Shown here one piece after another: positions 21,639 through 28,116 of a stretch of 28,116 nt of DNA (position 1 is the first letter of the stretch; each line of letters starts with the position of its first letter). The position numbers and the translations under genes are program-made. Source of the stretch: a virus; IMG/VR virus record IMGVR_UViG_3300046804_002589, positions 1 to 28,116 of that record; one strand, written 5' to 3'. Below the pieces are notes generated by a model. That model saw only the letters and a list, made by a program, of their open reading frames with translations, searched no databases and was not told where the DNA came from.

Positions 21639-23932
21639 GTAACGGAACAAACGTAATTAAAAGGAATGGGTCAATTGAAAGCCTCAATCTGAATAAACTT
21701 CATTTGATGGTTGAAGAGGCATGTAAAGACCTTGCTGGAGTCTCTGCATCACAAGTTGAGATGCAGTCTGGTATTCAATTTTATGATGGAATTACAACAG
21801 CAGAAGTTCAAGAGATTCTGATTCGTTCTGCATCAGACCTAATTGATCTTGAGCACCCTAATTATCAATTTGTTGCTGCTCGTTTGCTTCTATTTGCGCT
21901 TCGTAAGCAATTGTTTGGTCGTATGCATGAGTGCCCCACGGTGCTTCAACATACTCAAAAATGTGTAGAATTGGGTGTTTATGATGCAGAGATTCTATCT
22001 CTGTATAACGTTGAGGAGTTTGAAAAACTTCAATCATTTATTGATCATGGTCGTGACTATCTGTTTACCTATGCTGGTCTTCGTCAGGTAGTTGATAAAT
22101 ATCTTGTGCAGGATAGGAGCACTGGGGCACTTTACGAAACGCCACAATTTATGTACCTATTGATTGCGGCGACAATTTTTTCAAAGTATCCCAAAGAAAC
22201 ACGTCTAGACTACGTGAGGAAGTACTATGACGCAATCAGCAAGCACAAAATCAACATTCCGACTCCCATCATGGCAGGAGTTAGGACACCACTGCGACAA
22301 TACGCTAGTTGTGTTCTTGTTGATGTTGATGACACCCTCGATAGTATCGGTAGTAGCGACCTGGCTATTATGCGCTATGTTGCTCAAAGGGCGGGAATCG
22401 GTATCAACGCAGGCAGAATCCGTGGTATCAACAGCAAAATCCGAGGCGGAGAAGTTGCTCATACTGGGGTTATCCCATTCCTCAAGAAGTTTGAAGCAAC
22501 TGTCCGATGCTGTACACAAAATGGCATCAGAGGTGGAAGCGCAACTGTACACTTCCCAATCTGGCACCAAGAAATAAGTGATATTTTAGTATTAAAAAAT
22601 AACAAAGGAACCGAAGATAATCGTGTTCGTAAGTTAGACTACAGTATCCAAATCAGCAAAATCTTCTATGAACGATTCATCCAAAATGGAGAAATTACAC
22701 TCTTCTCTCCACACGACGTTCCTGGTCTGTATGATGCTTTTGGCACTGATAGATTTGACGACCTTTATGTGGGTTATGAACGAGATGCATCTGTTCCAAG
22801 AAAAACTATTGGCGCTCAAGAACTCTTTCTGGACCTCCTAAAAGAACGTGCTGAGACTGGTCGTATTTACATTATGAATATTGACCATTGCAATTCTCAC
22901 TCATCCTTTTTGGATAAGGTTGAGATGAGCAATCTGTGTCAGGAGATTACACTTCCTACCAAACCAATTCAACATATCGATGACCCTGATGGTGAAATTG
23001 CTCTTTGTATCCTTTCTGCTATTAATATTGGTAAAATTAAGACCAATGAGGATCTTGAAGTTCTTTGTGATCTTGCTGTTCGCAGTTTGGATGAACTCAT
23101 TGATTTTCAAGGATATCCCGTTAGAGCAGCAGAAATCGCCACCAGAGCACGTCGCTCACTTGGAGTAGGTTATATTGGTCTTGCTCATTATCTTGCCAAG
23201 CACGGGGAGCACTACGATGATCCTGGTGCTTGGAAATTAGTTCATGACCTGACCGAAGCATTCCAATATTATCTGATTCAGGCAACTGTCAATCTTGCTA
23301 AGGAAAAGGGTGCTTGTGAATATTCGCAACGAACTAAGTACGGGCAAGGTATTCTTCCTATAGATACTTACAAGAAAGATGTCGATGAAATCGTTTCAAA
23401 TAATTTGAAGTATGATTGGGAGAGTCTTAGACAGCAAGTGCTCCAGTATGGTGTACGGAACTCAACATTGTCCGCACAGATGCCATCGGAGAGCAGTTCC
23501 GTTGTGTCAAATGCAACCAACGGAATCGAACCACCTCGCGGATACTTGTCCGTTAAGAAGTCGAAGAAAGGTCCACTCAAGCAGATTGTTCCTCAGTATC
23601 AAACTCTTAAGAACAATTATACGCTTCTTTGGGATATGCCTAGCAATACTGGGTATATTAATATTGTTGCAGTTATGCAGAAATTCTTTGATCAAGCGAT
23701 TTCTGGAAACTGGTCCTATAATCCAGAAAATTATCCCAATAATGAAGTTCCTGTTAGTGTAATGGCACAGGACCTGTTGACTACATATAAGTACGGTTGG
23801 AAAACCAGTTACTACCAAAATACTTACGATATTAAAACAGATGAAGTGGAGGAATCCAAACCATCTGTTGATGATTTAATTAACGATATTCTAAATTCGG
23901 AGGAGGAAGATTGTGAGTCTTGTAAGATTTAA
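21635..23932 (+). CDS. nrdA: Ribonucleotide reductase large subunit NrdA (class Ia)
   Basis: The enzyme converts ribonucleoside diphosphates to deoxy forms with NrdB, supplying dNTPs for phage replication. From ATG 21635 (GAAGAAGG upstream, ATGA overlap with gp61) it is 765 residues. The N-terminal ATP-cone region (VIKRNGSIESLNLNKL) is present. SCVLVDVDD and NLCQEITLPT hold the conserved active-site cysteines, and a GGSATVHFPIWH block and NATNGIEPPRGYLSVKKS are family signatures. The tail ends EEDCESCKI, the shuttle cysteine pair. An in-frame ATG at 21623 would add four residues. Intact by all motifs seen. Confidence 0.96.
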   Translation: MSNGTNVIKRNGSIESLNLNKLHLMVEEACKDLAGVSASQVEMQSGIQFYDGITTAEVQEILIRSASDLIDLEHPNYQFVAARLLLFALRKQLFGRMHECPTVLQHTQKCVELGVYDAEILSLYNVEEFEKLQSFIDHGRDYLFTYAGLRQVVDKYLVQDRSTGALYETPQFMYLLIAATIFSKYPKETRLDYVRKYYDAISKHKINIPTPIMAGVRTPLRQYASCVLVDVDDTLDSIGSSDLAIMRYVAQRAGIGINAGRIRGINSKIRGGEVAHTGVIPFLKKFEATVRCCTQNGIRGGSATVHFPIWHQEISDILVLKNNKGTEDNRVRKLDYSIQISKIFYERFIQNGEITLFSPHDVPGLYDAFGTDRFDDLYVGYERDASVPRKTIGAQELFLDLLKERAETGRIYIMNIDHCNSHSSFLDKVEMSNLCQEITLPTKPIQHIDDPDGEIALCILSAINIGKIKTNEDLEVLCDLAVRSLDELIDFQGYPVRAAEIATRARRSLGVGYIGLAHYLAKHGEHYDDPGAWKLVHDLTEAFQYYLIQATVNLAKEKGACEYSQRTKYGQGILPIDTYKKDVDEIVSNNLKYDWESLRQQVLQYGVRNSTLSAQMPSESSSVVSNATNGIEPPRGYLSVKKSKKGPLKQIVPQYQTLKNNYTLLWDMPSNTGYINIVAVMQKFFDQAISGNWSYNPENYPNNEVPVSVMAQDLLTTYKYGWKTSYYQNTYDIKTDEVEESKPSVDDLINDILNSEEEDCESCKI

Positions 23933-25097
23933 AACAGGTTTAGAGGATGCAAAAGTGATTAATCAAATGACCGTTTTCAACTCTCAAGAAGTTGATACTA
24001 AAAAACAACCAATGTTTTTTGGACAACCATTAGGAATTCAGAGATATGATTCTTACAAATATCCCATCTTCGAAAAACTTACAACTCAACAATTAGGATA
24101 CTTTTGGAGACCCGAGGAGGTCTCCTTACAAAAAGACCGTGGAGATTATCAATCTCTTCGTCCAGAACAAAAACATATCTTTACTTCTAATCTAAAATAT
24201 CAAGTTATGCTTGATAGTGTTCAAGGTCGTGGACCTGGTATGGCATTTGCTCCATACTGCTCACTTCCCGAACTGGAAGCGTGTATGAAGGTCTGGGAGT
24301 TTATGGAAATGATCCACTCCCGTTCATACACATATATCATCAAGAATGTTTATTCAGACCCTTCGGATGTGTTTGATACGATTCTTAAAGATGATCGTAT
24401 TCTTGAACGCGCTGTGAGTGTAACTGAAGCATATAATGACTTTATCAATAGTGCTCAACATTATGGAACTTCTGAACTTTGGAAACATGCCCAAGAACAA
24501 GTTCCTTACGCACAAGCAGAAAGATATGAACTCAAACGCAAACTTTTCAGAGCAGTTGCAAACGTTAATATTCTTGAAGGTATTCGCTTTTACGTCAGTT
24601 TCGCTTGCAGTTTTGCATTTGGCGAACTCAAACTTATGGAAGGAAGTGCAAAAATCATTGGACTGATTGCTCGTGATGAGAATCAGCATCTGGTCATCAC
24701 TCAGAACATTCTGAATAAGTGGAAAGAAGGTGATGACCCCGATATGAAGAAAATCTCACAGGAAGAGGAGCAGTGGGTCTACAAGACCTTTGAGAATGCT
24801 GTGAATCAAGAAAAACTTTGGGCAGAGTATCTGTTCAAGGATGGTTCTATGATTGGTCTGAATGATAAACTTCTTCAGCAATATGTTGAGTGGATTGCTA
24901 ATCGTCGTATGAAAGCGATTGGTCTTCGTCCTCTTTATGATATTCCAGCAAAGAACAATCCACTTCCTTGGACTGAGCATTGGATTTCCTCTAAGGGACT
25001 TCAAGTGGCACCTCAAGAAACGGAGCAAGAAACGTATATTATTGGTGGATTAAAGCAAGATATGACATCAAATCATTTTTCTAATTTTAAATTGTAA
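23913..25097 (+). CDS. nrdB: Ribonucleotide reductase small subunit NrdB
   Basis: This R2-type subunit holds the di-iron/tyrosyl radical centre for NrdA. Ligand motifs are visible: WEFMEMIHSRSYTY (ExxH) and IARDENQHL (ENxxH), with FFGQPLGIQRYDSYKYPIF and FWRPEEVSLQKDRGDY near the N-terminus. I give the GTG at 23913 because a strong GGAGGAGG lies 6-8 bases upstream, overlapping nrdA by 20 bases. However, T4 NrdB aligns from the ATG at 23967 (MTVFNSQEVD), so the first 18 residues may not exist and the ribosome-like site may just be the Glu-Glu-Glu codons of NrdA. A terminator follows. Confidence 0.95.
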   Translation: MSLVRFKTGLEDAKVINQMTVFNSQEVDTKKQPMFFGQPLGIQRYDSYKYPIFEKLTTQQLGYFWRPEEVSLQKDRGDYQSLRPEQKHIFTSNLKYQVMLDSVQGRGPGMAFAPYCSLPELEACMKVWEFMEMIHSRSYTYIIKNVYSDPSDVFDTILKDDRILERAVSVTEAYNDFINSAQHYGTSELWKHAQEQVPYAQAERYELKRKLFRAVANVNILEGIRFYVSFACSFAFGELKLMEGSAKIIGLIARDENQHLVITQNILNKWKEGDDPDMKKISQEEEQWVYKTFENAVNQEKLWAEYLFKDGSMIGLNDKLLQQYVEWIANRRMKAIGLRPLYDIPAKNNPLPWTEHWISSKGLQVAPQETEQETYIIGGLKQDMTSNHFSNFKL

Positions 25098-25141
25098 ATT
25101 ATTATGAGACTGAAGTTGAATAGTGAGATTCCAACTTTGAT

Positions 25142-25169
25142 AAAGAGGGTCTTCGGATCCTCTTTTTTT
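25142..25169 (+). terminator. Rho-independent terminator after nrdB with UUCG loop
   Basis: AAAGAGGGTC (25142-25151) pairs with GATCCTCTTT (25156-25165), with one G-U pair, around a TTCG tetraloop, followed by T. The final T begins the next late promoter. A weaker inverted repeat (AAGTTG with CAACTT, about 25113-25137) lies just before it. Confidence 0.85.
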
Positions 25170-25176
25170 ATAAATA
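25169..25176 (+). promoter_or_regulatory. Late promoter TATAAATA
   Basis: Exact T4-type late promoter box, fused to the nrdB terminator tail and 25 bases before the ATG at 25202. Same design as at 18786-18825. Confidence 0.7.
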
Positions 25177-25201
25177 AAAGAAAGTAAAACGTATTAGCAA
25201 G

Positions 25202-26428
25202 ATGACTCTTTCTTCAAATAACCTGAATGAAATTGCAAATTTATATGAAAGTATTGTTGCTTCTGAGCAAGAGCAATTAAATGAAGGCGCCGCTGATGCT
25301 GGTGTTGCTGCTAGAAATATGATTGGAGGTGCTGTTAAACGGGGACTTAATGCTACGGCTGATATTGCAGGAGCCCAATATCAAGGATATGCAGGACAAA
25401 AAACAACATCCAAGGATCCTATTGCAAGAGCATCTAATGCTGTTTCAAGGGCAATATCTTCTCCAGTTAGAGATGCTGGAAATTTTGTAAAGGGATTAGT
25501 AACAGGGCAAGGAGATAAGGCAGCAAAACCTGCAGCACCTGCCAAATATAAGTCATCTTCTGATGGTAAGATGTATGCAAATTATAATGATGCACTTGCA
25601 GCACATAATTCTCGTTTGAAATCTGGCACCGGTTCCTCTGGTGCTCGTCCTCCCGCTGGTGGTGCTCGTCCTCCCGCTGGTGGTGCTCGTCCTCCCGCTG
25701 GTGGTGCTGGTACTACTGGAGGTCCTAAAGTTCTTCCAACCAAACCAGCAGCATCTGCAAAACCAGCAGGTTCTCCGATGCAACAATGGGCAGCAGCACA
25801 TTCAGATCTTGCTGCTAAAGTAAAACCAGGACAATCTGGTTATGGTGATATTCAAAAACAAAGAAATGCAGCGTCTCTAAGTGCTCCAGCAGCGCCTGCA
25901 ACTTCTACATTAGGTCGTACAGTAGCAGCAGCATCAAGACCACAAACAGCATTTACTCCTCGTCCTGCAACCACTGCTCAAGCAACTGCTGCTGCTCCTA
26001 GCACCTCTCCTGCTGCTTCTGGAAGCGTTGCTACTCAAACTAATAAACTTGCTGCTATGAAGCAACAACCTCAAGTAAAACCAGCAGGTGCAGGTGGCGC
26101 TCCAAGAGATAAGCCCCTTTGGGAAGGAGTTGATGCCTATGACCTCGTTCTTGAGTATCTCTTCGACAACGGGCACGTAGACACCTTAGAAGAAGCGCAT
26201 TATGTCATGATGGAGTTAGATGCTGAAATCATTCAAGATATTGTTGAAGCTCACAAACCTCTTCCAACTCAAAAAATGCAGAATAGAAGATATTATGTTC
26301 ATATGAAGACTGGAGAAGCTGCTGGTAGTTCCAATAATGAGAAAATTAGAGATGTGCTGGATAAGTATAAGAAAGATCCAGAAGGTGAAGCAGCAAAAGC
26401 AAAGGCAAAATCAAAATATAAAGGTTGA
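25202..26428 (+). CDS. Putative virion structural protein with Gly/Pro repeats (408 aa)
   Basis: The N-terminus (MTLSSNNLNEIANLYESIVA, then EQEQLNEG) looks like a processed virion or core protein: two LNE tripeptides (8-10 and 26-28) match the (L/I)xE site of T4 prohead protease. The middle is a long Ala/Pro/Gly/Ser-rich low-complexity region containing three GARPPAG units. The C-terminal third has a folded module, YDLVLEYLFDNGHVDTLEEA then HYVMMELDAEIIQDIVEA, of a type I remember recurring in marine T4-like structural proteins. The tail is Lys-rich. It is expressed from the late promoter at 25169. Virion location and processing are inferences. Confidence 0.65.
   Translation: MTLSSNNLNEIANLYESIVASEQEQLNEGAADAGVAARNMIGGAVKRGLNATADIAGAQYQGYAGQKTTSKDPIARASNAVSRAISSPVRDAGNFVKGLVTGQGDKAAKPAAPAKYKSSSDGKMYANYNDALAAHNSRLKSGTGSSGARPPAGGARPPAGGARPPAGGAGTTGGPKVLPTKPAASAKPAGSPMQQWAAAHSDLAAKVKPGQSGYGDIQKQRNAASLSAPAAPATSTLGRTVAAASRPQTAFTPRPATTAQATAAAPSTSPAASGSVATQTNKLAAMKQQPQVKPAGAGGAPRDKPLWEGVDAYDLVLEYLFDNGHVDTLEEAHYVMMELDAEIIQDIVEAHKPLPTQKMQNRRYYVHMKTGEAAGSSNNEKIRDVLDKYKKDPEGEAAKAKAKSKYKG
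25640..25702 (+). repeat. Three perfect 21-bp tandem repeats
   Basis: The 21-bp unit beginning GGTGCTCGTCCTCCC occurs at 25640-25660, 25661-25681 and 25682-25702 without a mismatch, followed by a partial fourth unit. It encodes GARPPAG repeats in a flexible linker and keeps frame whatever the copy number. Its perfect identity and high GC against AT-rich surroundings suggest recent expansion. Confidence 0.95.
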
Positions 26429-26448
26429 TAAAAACTTAAATAATACTC

Positions 26449-26475
26449 AAAGGGGGTTGACAAACCCCCTTTTTT
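26449..26475 (+). terminator. Rho-independent terminator after the 408-aa gene
   Basis: AAAGGGGGTT (26449-26458) pairs with AACCCCCTTT (26463-26472) around a GACA loop and is followed by a T run. The loop and adjacent stem bases spell the TTGACA of the following promoter. Confidence 0.88.
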
Positions 26476-26486
26476 ATTGCTAGACT
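26457..26486 (+). promoter_or_regulatory. Sigma70-like promoter inside terminator hairpin
   Basis: TTGACA at 26457-26462 lies at the tip of the terminator hairpin. TAGACT at 26481-26486, preceded by TGC (extended -10), is 18 bp away. It could transcribe the GIY-YIG-like gene early. The -10 is imperfect. Confidence 0.5.
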
Positions 26487-26504
26487 AGGTTTGTCCCGGT
26501 TAAA

Positions 26505-26512
26505 GATAAATA
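26505..26512 (+). promoter_or_regulatory. Late promoter GATAAATA
   Basis: GATAAATA fits NATAAATA and is 23 bases before the ATG at 26535. With the sigma70-like promoter just upstream, the downstream genes may be transcribed both early and late. Confidence 0.45.
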
Positions 26513-26534
26513 ATAGCTCATAAGATTACTTTAT

Positions 26535-26990
26535 ATGAGCTATGAAAACCCTTGGATATACGATGGAGAAGTATTTGAGTTTTCTCATATTCAAGATTGG
26601 TTTGGTTTTGTTTATCATATTCACTGCACTACAACTGGGCGTAGTTACATTGGTAGAAAATATTTCTGGTCATTCCGCACACCAAAGGGAAAATCTAGAA
26701 AAGTTAAATCAGAGTCTGATTGGAAGCAATACTACGGATCTTGTCCAGAACTCAAAGAAGATGTAAAAAAATACGGTAAAGAATGTTTCCAAAGAAAAAT
26801 ATTATCTTTGCATAAGACCAAGGGCAAATGCAATTTTGAAGAGACAAGACAACTTTTCCTAAATAATGTGCTGACCGAAGCACTTGACTCTGGAGTTCCT
26901 GCATACTATAATAGTAACATACTCTCCAGATACTTTAGGAAGGATTATTTTGATGGTTACCCTGGAACAGACCCTTCGGACATCACATGA
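26535..26990 (+). CDS. GIY-YIG-like nuclease domain protein
   Basis: The 151-residue protein has a GIY-YIG-like core: GFVYHIHCTTTGRSYIGRKY (residues 24-43) gives the VY...YIG strands and the conserved arginine R41. It is followed by SDWKQYYGSCPELKEDVKKYG, CFQRKILSLH and a glutamate-bearing NFEETRQLFL helix, which would hold the catalytic Glu. In T4-like phages this fold is found in Seg homing endonucleases and in free-standing nucleases; here no DNA-binding NUMOD-type extension is seen. The first 20 residues (PWIYDGEVFEFSHIQDWFG) form a short lead-in. It has both a sigma70-like and a late promoter upstream. Activity is not proven. Confidence 0.75.
   Translation: MSYENPWIYDGEVFEFSHIQDWFGFVYHIHCTTTGRSYIGRKYFWSFRTPKGKSRKVKSESDWKQYYGSCPELKEDVKKYGKECFQRKILSLHKTKGKCNFEETRQLFLNNVLTEALDSGVPAYYNSNILSRYFRKDYFDGYPGTDPSDIT
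26884..26912 (+). promoter_or_regulatory. Sigma70-like promoter inside the GIY-YIG gene
   Basis: TTGACT at 26884-26889 and TATAAT at 26907-26912 are 17 bp apart. The start would be near 26919, about 34 bases before the 66-aa ORF and upstream of the peptidase-like and lysozyme genes. Confidence 0.6.
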
Positions 26991-27153
26991 TTGGGCAGTT
27001 GATCGTATTCATTCTCTCTGTGATCAAAAGGACTATGAAGATGCTCAGGCAATTCAATCAGAGTTTAGTGAATGGTTGAATCCAGATATTCCTGATCATG
27101 ATATTTTTTCATTAGAGTTTATAGGAGAAGAAAATGACTTTAGATCTTCATAA
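26953..27153 (+). CDS. Small acidic hypothetical protein (66 aa)
   Basis: The ATG at 26953 overlaps the GIY-YIG gene by 38 bases, and the end overlaps the C39-like gene by 20. The product is acidic and helical (LEQTLRTSHDWAVDRIHSLC, then DYEDAQAIQSEFSEWLNP). An upstream in-frame ATG at 26884 is unlikely because it lies fully inside the other gene and overlaps the promoter. No family is recognised. Its tight coupling to the peptidase gene suggests a related role, for example timing or inhibition, but this is speculation. Confidence 0.65.
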   Translation: MVTLEQTLRTSHDWAVDRIHSLCDQKDYEDAQAIQSEFSEWLNPDIPDHDIFSLEFIGEENDFRSS

Positions 27154-27814
27154 CTTTTTTAAGTATTATGATGAAAAGAATCCAAATCATGTGGCAGCAG
27201 TTCAATGGTTAGAGGATAACCTTCCTGCTGAATACATGGATGATTCAGAAACTGATTGGGTACAAATTTTCAGGACTAAACCACCAACACCTGCGGTTCT
27301 TGCAGTCCCTTATTTCAATCAGGTAGATAATTATAGAGATGCTCATAGAACTTGTAACAGTTCTAGTTGCGCCATGTGTCTTGAGTTTTTAAAACCAGGC
27401 ACTTTAAAAGGAGCCAAAGGCGATGATGCCTATGTTCAAAAAGTATTTGCAATTGGAGACTCAACAGATCACGCAGTTCAAACCCGTGTTCTTGAAAGCT
27501 ATGGTGTTAAGTCACACTTTAGCTACAATCTTTCTTTTTCTGATATTGATAAGAGTTTATCTGCTGGCAAACCTGTCGTTATTGGTATTTTACATCGCGG
27601 TTCTTTATCTGCACCTACTGGTGGGCACATGGTTGTAGTCATTGGAACTACTCCAGATGGTAAAGGTTATTATATTAATGACCCCTATGGATCATTGAAT
27701 GATAATTATACTGGTCCAGTAGAAAATGGTAAAAAGACCATTTACACCAAAGCAGTTCTTAAGTATCGTTGGTGCCCAGGCGGCAACGATGGCTGGGGTC
27801 GTATCTTTCACTGA
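27134..27814 (+). CDS. C39-like cysteine peptidase with N-terminal domain shared with lysozyme
   Basis: This 226-residue protein has two parts. Residues 4-31 (LHNFFKYYDEKNPNHVAAVQ ... LEDNLP) form a small module repeated at the start of the next gene, a lysozyme. Residues 55-226 are a papain-like C39-type peptidase: VPYFNQVDNYRD leads to TCNSSSCAMCLEFL, where C74 stands where CGPTSLAM has its catalytic Cys. H165 in GGHMVVVIG and D183 in INDPYG complete a Cys-His-Asp triad. Such domains cleave peptides or peptidoglycan stems. AGGAG is 7 bases before the ATG. A cell-wall peptidase in lysis is the most likely role; protein processing is the alternative. Confidence 0.78.
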   Translation: MTLDLHNFFKYYDEKNPNHVAAVQWLEDNLPAEYMDDSETDWVQIFRTKPPTPAVLAVPYFNQVDNYRDAHRTCNSSSCAMCLEFLKPGTLKGAKGDDAYVQKVFAIGDSTDHAVQTRVLESYGVKSHFSYNLSFSDIDKSLSAGKPVVIGILHRGSLSAPTGGHMVVVIGTTPDGKGYYINDPYGSLNDNYTGPVENGKKTIYTKAVLKYRWCPGGNDGWGRIFH

Positions 27815-27828
27815 TAGGAGATAGTACA

Positions 27829-28116
27829 ATGGCAAAAGTAGATTTACACAATTTCTTCAAGTATTATGATGAAAAAAACCCCAACCATGTAAAGGGTGTT
27901 CAGTGGATGGAAGACCATCTTCCAGTTAAATTTCTAGAAGATAATGCAGAGTGGGCAGAGATTTATAGAGGAAAAAAGAATAGTGCTGTAGCAGCTGCTC
28001 CAGCCGCTGCAGCATCTGGTGGTGATGATCTTCCAGCATCTGGTATCAAACTTATTAAAGAGTTTGAAGGATGTAGGTTGAATGCCTATCCAGACCCCCT
28101 TTCTGGCAATCTTCCA
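27829..28116 (+). CDS. GH24 T4-type lysozyme (3'-truncated by window)
   Basis: AGGAG lies 8 bases before ATG 27829 and the frame is open to the window end (96 codons seen). Residues 5-32 (DLHNFFKYYDEKNPNHVKGV ... MEDHLP) repeat the N-terminal module of the preceding protein. An Ala/Gly linker (52-65) follows. From about residue 72, IKLIKEFEGCRLNAYPDPLSG is the start of a phage lysozyme/endolysin GH24 domain, with the catalytic glutamate at E80; the TIGYG part lies beyond the window. It should cut peptidoglycan glycan strands. No signal peptide is visible, so it would need a holin for export. Confidence 0.85.
   Translation, partial: MAKVDLHNFFKYYDEKNPNHVKGVQWMEDHLPVKFLEDNAEWAEIYRGKKNSAVAAAPAAAASGGDDLPASGIKLIKEFEGCRLNAYPDPLSGNLP

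Noticed and set aside
25640-25702. Tandem repeats as a CRISPR array
   Set aside because: The units abut without spacers and are in-frame protein-coding repeats.
26535-26990. GIY-YIG-like gene as a homing endonuclease with an intron
   Set aside because: It is free-standing, no split gene or intron core is visible nearby, and the neighbouring genes appear intact.
1-28116. Insertion sequences, integrase or attachment sites
   Set aside because: No transposase, integrase or flanking inverted/direct repeats were seen; the region is a collinear lytic phage genome segment.

Overview
The window is a contiguous piece of a T4-like (myovirus) cyanophage genome, most likely from a phage of marine Synechococcus or Prochlorococcus. 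The T4 replication core is present (clamp gp45, clamp loader gp44/gp62, RegA, family-B polymerase gp43, UvsX, helicase gp41, primase gp61, NrdA/NrdB). It carries typical marine cyanophage additions (CobS, Hsp20, MazG-like protein, Sm-like proteins). All genes lie on the + strand, packed with ATGA-type overlaps, and the DNA is moderately AT-rich. The order was read from translated motifs; no database search was possible.

Layout. 1-836: 3' part of cobS. 814-6388: replication operon 1 (small DUF3310-like protein, gp45, a HExxH protein, two unknowns, gp44, an accessory block with an unknown gene and a Dam-type methylase, gp62, regA, terminator). 6400-7165: hsp20 and a 65-aa protein with a capsid-targeting-like N-terminus, then a strong terminator. 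7145-14164: two Sm-like paralogues, gp43, two tiny ORFs, uvsX, a 2OG-Fe(II) hydroxylase-like gene, gp41, a MazG-like gene, a 58-aa ORF and tRNA-Ala(TGC). 14174-20654: late-type region with T4-like late promoter sequences. It holds a possible nuclease, a nucleotidyltransferase with an internal-protein-like N-terminus, a 544-aa lysine-rich putative virion protein with an EF-hand loop, a 59-aa single-gene unit and several probable virion genes. 20610-25097: early-type block gp61-nrdA-nrdB. 25169-28116: late and lysis-type genes (putative virion protein with a Gly/Pro repeat, GIY-YIG-like protein, C39-like peptidase, GH24-type lysozyme cut by the window end).

Regulation is unusually legible. Eight sigma70-like promoters (TTGAC-type -35, 17-18 bp spacer, TATAAT-like -10) are visible, five of them inside the 3' ends of upstream genes. 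The late genes follow (C/N)TAAATA or NATAAATA boxes. Several terminators are physically fused to the next promoter. Several replication genes lack a Shine-Dalgarno and begin in a UUAUG context that resembles T4 RegA targets.

Most unusual items: the possible capsid-packaged nucleotidyltransferase, the unknown gene joined to the methylase, the Sm-like pair beside a possible short terminator-ended RNA, the two lysis enzymes sharing an N-terminal domain, and the short leader ORF before the first replication operon.
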